Positions 25,254 through 29,144 of a stretch of DNA of 29,144 bases are shown here, piece after piece (the first letter of the stretch is position 1; each line of letters starts with the position of its first letter). A program made the position numbers and the translations under genes. Under the pieces are notes generated by a model. The model saw only the letters and a list, made by a program, of their open reading frames with translations. It was not told the origin of the DNA and ran no database searches. Source of the stretch: Bacillota bacterium (GTDB lineage Bacteria > Bacillota_I > Bacilli_A > RFN20 > CAG-826); contig JAEWUY010000117.1 of NCBI GenBank assembly GCA_023396795.1, forward strand, positions 1 to 29,144, in the 5' to 3' direction.

Positions 25254-26170
25254 AGGACTACCTCCTCTTGTTTTTTGCTTTTTTCTTGACGACCCAAACG
25301 GACAAACATATAAGAAACGGCCCCTCCAATAACTAAAGCGAGGCCCGCAAGTAAGACTTCCCACCATCTAAAGCCGGTTGTCACATAATATTCGTAAATC
25401 TCAAAATTGAAGTAAATAGCGACAAGAGAACCAAAAATAATCCCGATAATTGCGTAAAAAGTTCCAATTCTATATTTAGAAAGCAAAGCCGCCATAATCT
25501 TGGAGGATATGAAAACGCCGACGATTACACCTACCGCTAAAGTACCAAGAATGGAAATCGAAGCCCAAACATTATTCCAGGCTAGAAAATTATCGATAAG
25601 GTTTAAAGTTGGGGTGTAAAAACCTAAAACCATCATGATCATCGATCCAGAAATACCGGGAACAACTAAAGCGAAAGCAGAAATAATTCCAGCTAATAAT
25701 ATTAGAATATATAACCACCAAGGTCTCGAATCGTAAAGCGACTGAATATTAAGCTCTAGAACGACGGATAAAACGCCGAGAGAAACGGAAAGAATAACTG
25801 CAATTATTAATACGACGATATGCACGGGCTTAATTTTAATATTACGAACTTCATCAAAAATACCCGGCATTCCTCCGGCGATGAAACCCGCAAAAAGACT
25901 GACCATAACCAACATGATATGTTCGAATGCCAATTTAAACGGATACCAGCAAATAAGAATCGCTAAGACCGCTCCTAAAACGATTGGCAACAGAATCTTT
26001 ATCGAAGTAACAAACCTTTTGGTTAATAAATTAACGGAGTTGATAATTTTGTCATAAATGCCAAGAATAACGGCCATTGTTCCGCCGCTTACCCCAGGAA
26101 TAATAAAAGAAACGCCAATCGCTAATCCTTTGGCGAGGTCTAAACCCCGTTCTTTAATACCATTTTTCAT
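25250..26170 (-). CDS. DUF368 family membrane protein, PopT-like undecaprenyl phosphate transporter
   Basis: 306 aa, very hydrophobic, about eight or nine membrane segments. The family signature IPGVSGGTMAVILGIYD lies at residues 24-40, and a second copy of the pattern, VVPGISGSMIMMVLGFY, lies in the middle, which suggests an internal duplication. DUF368 proteins (PopT) were recently shown to carry undecaprenyl phosphate back to the inner face of the membrane. The gene shares ATGA with the following PAP2 gene. The ATG at 26170 has no visible Shine-Dalgarno. The 20-bp repeat copy at 26099-26118 lies inside it and encodes part of GVSFII. Its usual length is about 270-310. Confidence 0.88.
   Translation of the reverse strand: MKNGIKERGLDLAKGLAIGVSFIIPGVSGGTMAVILGIYDKIINSVNLLTKRFVTSIKILLPIVLGAVLAILICWYPFKLAFEHIMLVMVSLFAGFIAGGMPGIFDEVRNIKIKPVHIVVLIIAVILSVSLGVLSVVLELNIQSLYDSRPWWLYILILLAGIISAFALVVPGISGSMIMMVLGFYTPTLNLIDNFLAWNNVWASISILGTLAVGVIVGVFISSKIMAALLSKYRIGTFYAIIGIIFGSLVAIYFNFEIYEYYVTTGFRWWEVLLAGLALVIGGAVSYMFVRLGRQEKSKKQEEVVL
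26099..26118 (+). repeat. 20-bp direct repeat, right copy
   Basis: Exact copy of the 20 bp at 16279-16298, in the same orientation, within codons 18-24 of the DUF368 gene (read on the other strand). The two copies are 9820 bp apart and bracket the head-on block. Confidence 0.85.
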
Positions 26171-26251
26171 ATTGTCAAAATAAATATTACAACATCCTTG
26201 CCCTTTAAGGGTAGAAACAAAACATTTTTGAATGTTATGTTGACGGCTACT

Positions 26252-26260
26252 TGATATAAT
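26252..26260 (+). promoter_or_regulatory. Extended -10 promoter of pth-mfd
   Basis: TGATATAAT: TGn plus perfect TATAAT. The -35 is poor, as common with extended -10 sites. Start near 26267, giving a leader of about 15 nt with AGTAGG as Shine-Dalgarno. Confidence 0.65.
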
Positions 26261-26281
26261 ATTTTAAGTAGGTATAACGCT

Positions 26282-26833
26282 ATGAAATTAATTGTAGGTC
26301 TAGGTAATCCTGGCAAAAAATATGAGAAAACACGGCACAATCTTGGCTATCGTGTTATTGATGCCCTGGCGGACTCATTAGGTTTTGATATCGACAAAGA
26401 AGCTTTTAATGGTTTATACGCTAAAGAGACGATTTTCGGTGAACCAGTTATTTTATTTAAACCAACAACCTTTATGAATTTATCGGGAACAGCTGTTCAA
26501 GAAATCAAAAGCTACTTTAATATTGATCTTCAAGACATTCTTGTCGTTTTTGATGATATGGCTCTTGAGCCTGGTCGTATTCGCCTTCGTCTTTCGGGCT
26601 CGAGTGGGGGACACAACGGCATTCAAAACATAACTGATATACTAAAAACCGAAGATATTAAAAGACTAAGAATTGGGATTGGCGAACCAGAATATGATGG
26701 GGTTGATTATGTTCTTGGCAAACCGAGTAAAGAGCAACTTAAATTAATCGAAATCGCGATTGGCGAGGCAAGTGAAGCCCTTAAAGATTATTTGAGAAAT
26801 GGTTTCCATTCGGCAATGGCAAAATATAACTAA
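26282..26833 (+). CDS. pth: Peptidyl-tRNA hydrolase
   Basis: Frees tRNA from peptidyl-tRNA that drops off the ribosome. 183 aa, usual length. Motifs: KLIVGLGNPGKKYEKTRHN with Asn9 and catalytic His19, FKPTTFMNLSG, VVFDDMALEPG with the conserved Asp, and SGGHNGIQNI. ATG at 26282. It is followed at 12 bases by mfd, the same order as in Bacillus, where pth lies after glmU-prs-ctc. Here it resumes the plus-strand cluster after the head-on block. Confidence 0.97.
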   Translation: MKLIVGLGNPGKKYEKTRHNLGYRVIDALADSLGFDIDKEAFNGLYAKETIFGEPVILFKPTTFMNLSGTAVQEIKSYFNIDLQDILVVFDDMALEPGRIRLRLSGSSGGHNGIQNITDILKTEDIKRLRIGIGEPEYDGVDYVLGKPSKEQLKLIEIAIGEASEALKDYLRNGFHSAMAKYN

Positions 26834-26848
26834 GAGGATTAATATCTG
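26832..26848 (+). promoter_or_regulatory. Shine-Dalgarno and CTG start of mfd
   Basis: AAGAGG at 26832-26837, 8-nt spacer, CTG at 26846-26848. An in-frame TAA at 26840-26842 bars any earlier start; the next in-frame ATG or GTG is more than 70 codons later, inside conserved sequence. Confidence 0.7.
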
Positions 26849-29144
26849 AGCGAACTGCTAAAAAGAATCGAAAATACGGAAGCCGTCACCTCCCTCCTTA
26901 CGAAAAGAGGGACTTTTGTCGTTGATGATACTATCGGTGTTTCTCTGCTATTTGCGGCATTATTTCGTAAAAAACCGGCTAATTACGCAATTATTACTTC
27001 CAATTTATATAATGCTCAAAATGTTTATGAACTACTAGGAGGCTTTCTTGGCGATGATAATGTCGTGCTTTTTCCAAACGATGATTTACTGCGAGCAGAA
27101 ACGATTACATCATCTAAAGAACTAATGGCCCAACGCCTTTATGTTATGCAAGAACTTCAAAGTCCGAAACCGAAGATTTTAGTCACTCACACCTCTTCGC
27201 TTATGCGCTTTATGCCCAATCCTGAACTATTCGCGAGCCTAAGCTTTAACTTGAAAGTAGGCATGAAGGCCGACTTAATGCAATTACGCACAAAACTTGT
27301 TCGTGGCGGTTACGCTCGCGTTGGGAAAATCGATCAAAGTATGCAATTTGCTTCCCGTGGCGATATTTTGGATATCTTTAGCGTCAACTACCTACGACCA
27401 ATTCGTATCGAATTTTTTGGTGATGAAATTGAATCGATTCGCTACTTCGATATTGCGACACAAAGTTCGGATGAAAAAATTGATGATGTAACAATCACCC
27501 CCGCGAACGATGTTTTATTTACTGATGAAGAAGTCGCGCGATTAGAAGTCGCTTTAAATGAGCGCGTTATTCAAGATGGGGCAATGTTAAATAATGACGA
27601 AAAAGACAGTTTGTCGAGTATTACTAAAGAAGACTACGAGCGAATTAAGGATGGCCAAATACATCCGCGCAATTATAAATATTATGGTTACGCCCAACGC
27701 GAACATTTTTCGATTTTAGATTATGCTGACTTTGAATTGGTGTTTGCCGTTAACAAAGAAGCCATTTTAGCTTCGCAAGGGCTTTATCAAAACGAAGCCC
27801 GATTATTTCTAGATGAACTTGTCGAGTCTGGGAAAATAGTGTCTCATCTAGAAATGTATCGCGATTGGGACAAGATATTTAAGGGAACAAACAAGCCTCT
27901 TCACAGTAAAAAATATTTAGAAAAGCTTGATGACATCGAATTTAAAGTTCGACCAATCCTTTCTTCAAGCACCTCCTATATGAATATTATCCCAACCATT
28001 CAGTCATATATGTCGACGAACGATAAAGTTATTTTAGCTCTTTCAAACAAGCAACAATTTGACACAGCAACCAAAATTCTCGATGAGGCTAGTTATGATT
28101 ATGAAATCGTTAATGGACTCGATCTTCCAAAAAAGCAATTAGCGGTTTCTATTTATGATATCAACGAAGGATTTGAACTCGTTGATGAAAAAATCTGTTA
28201 TTTATCCAGTAAAGAATTGCTTGGTTATAAAACACATCGTTCGCGATTTATGAATCGGTTTAAAGAATCAACAATCCTGAAATCATTTGATGAACTAGAA
28301 AGTGGTGATTATGTCGTTCATGAGTATAACGGAATTGGTCAGTTTATCGACATCGTGACATTAGAAATTGACGGAAACAAACGCGACTTTCTCCATATTG
28401 CCTATCATGGTACGGACGTTCTTTATGTTCCCCTTTCGCAATTCCGCTTAATAAGAAAATACGCCGGTAAAGAAGGAGCGGTTCCGAAGCTTAATCGGTT
28501 AAGCGGTAACGAATGGGAAAAGACAAAATTGCGAATTAAAAATCGCGTTAATGAGTTGGCGGAAAGACTCGTTGATTTATATCGCGAGCGGATTAAAAAT
28601 CCTGGTTATTCATTTCAAAAAGATGATGAGATTCAGCAATTATTTGAAAGCGAATTCCCATTTGAATTGACCATCGACCAAAAAGAAGCACTTGCAGAAA
28701 TTAAAGCCGATATGGAAAAGCCCGAAGCAATGGATCGACTTCTATGTGGTGATGTAGGTTTTGGTAAAACAGAAGTCGCTTTTCGGGCCGCATTTAAAGC
28801 TATTGCAAATGGAAAACAAGCAGCAATTTTATGCCCAACCACCCTTCTAGCACGTCAACATTACGAGCGCGCAATCGAGCGTTTTGCAAACTTTGGTGTG
28901 AGAATTGCAGTGTTTTCGCGTTTAATATCTGAGGCTCAACAGCGCAATTATCTTAAAGGAGTCGCTAGCGGAGAAGTCAACCTTGTCATTGGAACACATC
29001 GCCTGCTTTCTAAAGACATCGCTTTTCATGATCTTGGCCTCTTGATTGTTGATGAAGAACAGCGTTTCGGGGTTGAACAAAAAGAGCGAATAAAGGAGCT
29101 TAAAACTAACGTTGACGTTTTGACACTAAGTGCAACGCCAATAC
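26846..29144 (+). CDS. mfd: Transcription-repair coupling factor, first 766 codons (3' end outside window)
   Basis: DNA translocase that pushes stalled RNA polymerase off lesions and recruits UvrA. The window has about two thirds of the usual 1150-1180 aa. The UvrB-like N-terminal domain covers about 1-350 (KLVRGGYARVGKIDQ, ASRGDILDIFSV, PIRIEFFGDEIESIR); the RNA polymerase-interacting CarD-like domain is about 485-590 (GDYVVHEYNGIGQF, DVLYVPLSQ); then the helicase part with Walker A GDVGFGKTE (Lys641), LVIGTHRLL, DEEQRFGVEQK and LSATP at the window edge. No stop or frameshift was met. The start appears to be CTG at 26846. It follows pth by 12 bases in one operon. Confidence 0.95.
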   Translation, partial: MSELLKRIENTEAVTSLLTKRGTFVVDDTIGVSLLFAALFRKKPANYAIITSNLYNAQNVYELLGGFLGDDNVVLFPNDDLLRAETITSSKELMAQRLYVMQELQSPKPKILVTHTSSLMRFMPNPELFASLSFNLKVGMKADLMQLRTKLVRGGYARVGKIDQSMQFASRGDILDIFSVNYLRPIRIEFFGDEIESIRYFDIATQSSDEKIDDVTITPANDVLFTDEEVARLEVALNERVIQDGAMLNNDEKDSLSSITKEDYERIKDGQIHPRNYKYYGYAQREHFSILDYADFELVFAVNKEAILASQGLYQNEARLFLDELVESGKIVSHLEMYRDWDKIFKGTNKPLHSKKYLEKLDDIEFKVRPILSSSTSYMNIIPTIQSYMSTNDKVILALSNKQQFDTATKILDEASYDYEIVNGLDLPKKQLAVSIYDINEGFELVDEKICYLSSKELLGYKTHRSRFMNRFKESTILKSFDELESGDYVVHEYNGIGQFIDIVTLEIDGNKRDFLHIAYHGTDVLYVPLSQFRLIRKYAGKEGAVPKLNRLSGNEWEKTKLRIKNRVNELAERLVDLYRERIKNPGYSFQKDDEIQQLFESEFPFELTIDQKEALAEIKADMEKPEAMDRLLCGDVGFGKTEVAFRAAFKAIANGKQAAILCPTTLLARQHYERAIERFANFGVRIAVFSRLISEAQQRNYLKGVASGEVNLVIGTHRLLSKDIAFHDLGLLIVDEEQRFGVEQKERIKELKTNVDVLTLSATPI

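Noticed and set aside
25254..25367. 38-residue N-terminal extension of the PAP2 protein
   Set aside because: It overlaps the DUF368 coding sequence; the ATG at 25253 has an excellent Shine-Dalgarno.
26201..26211. CCCTTTAAGGG palindrome before the DUF368 and pth genes
   Set aside because: Too short and without spacing for a hairpin; no other sign of function.
1..29144. Mycoplasma genetic code (TGA as Trp)
   Set aside because: TGA ends yaaA and the DUF368 gene, and no essential gene has an internal TGA; Trp codons seen are TGG.
1..29144. CRISPR arrays, tRNA or rRNA genes, transposases, integrases, toxin-antitoxin pairs
   Set aside because: None seen in the intergenic gaps, which are nearly all under 150 bases apart from oriC.

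Overview
The window is the chromosomal replication origin of a low-to-moderate GC bacterium of the Bacillota, most likely a non-sporulating lineage near the Erysipelotrichia/Mollicutes. The evidence is the order dnaA-dnaN-yaaA-recF-gyrB-gyrA on one side of the origin and rpmH-rnpA-yidC-jag-mnmE on the other, followed by tatD-rnmV-rsmA-ispE-glmU and pth-mfd, which is a compressed form of the Bacillus order. The sporulation and regulatory genes that Bacillus carries in this stretch (yabG, sspF, purR, spoVG, spoVT side) are absent, as are mnmG, rsmG, noc and prs. TGA is used as a stop (yaaA, the DUF368 gene) and TGG encodes Trp, so the code is the standard one and not the Mycoplasma code.

Layout. 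Positions 1-7462 hold the leftward arm on the minus strand: gyrA (3' end off the window), gyrB, recF and yaaA, coupled by overlaps; then dnaN behind its own terminator and promoter; then dnaA. Positions 7463-7946 are oriC, with one perfect and several one-mismatch DnaA boxes, a duplicated 15-bp element, an AT-rich stretch and the rpmH promoter. Positions 7947-16272 hold the rightward arm on the plus strand: ribosome and RNase P (rpmH, rnpA), membrane insertion (yidC, jag), tRNA modification (mnmE), tatD, 5S and 16S rRNA maturation (rnmV, rsmA), isoprenoid and cell-wall precursors (ispE, glmU).

Positions 16347-26170 are a block of minus-strand genes that are read head-on to the fork leaving oriC. 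It holds ppdK, a family 2 glycosyltransferase, a TetR regulator with two half-transporter genes forming an asymmetric heterodimeric ABC exporter, and a coupled pair (DUF368/PopT-like plus PAP2 phosphatase) that looks like a lipid-carrier recycling unit. The block separates glmU from pth, and a 20-bp exact direct repeat lies at its two ends (16279-16298 and 26099-26118). After it, pth and mfd resume on the plus strand; mfd appears to start at CTG and runs off the right edge.

Most of the window is core replication and translation machinery. The points most worth a second look are the flanking repeat and head-on block, the PopT-PAP2 pair, the TetR operator architecture, the enlarged lipoprotein-type YidC, the residues at known quinolone-resistance positions in both gyrase subunits, the non-standard mfd start, the apparently leaderless yaaA and the origin repeat. 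I did not find a convincing entirely new defence or mobile system.
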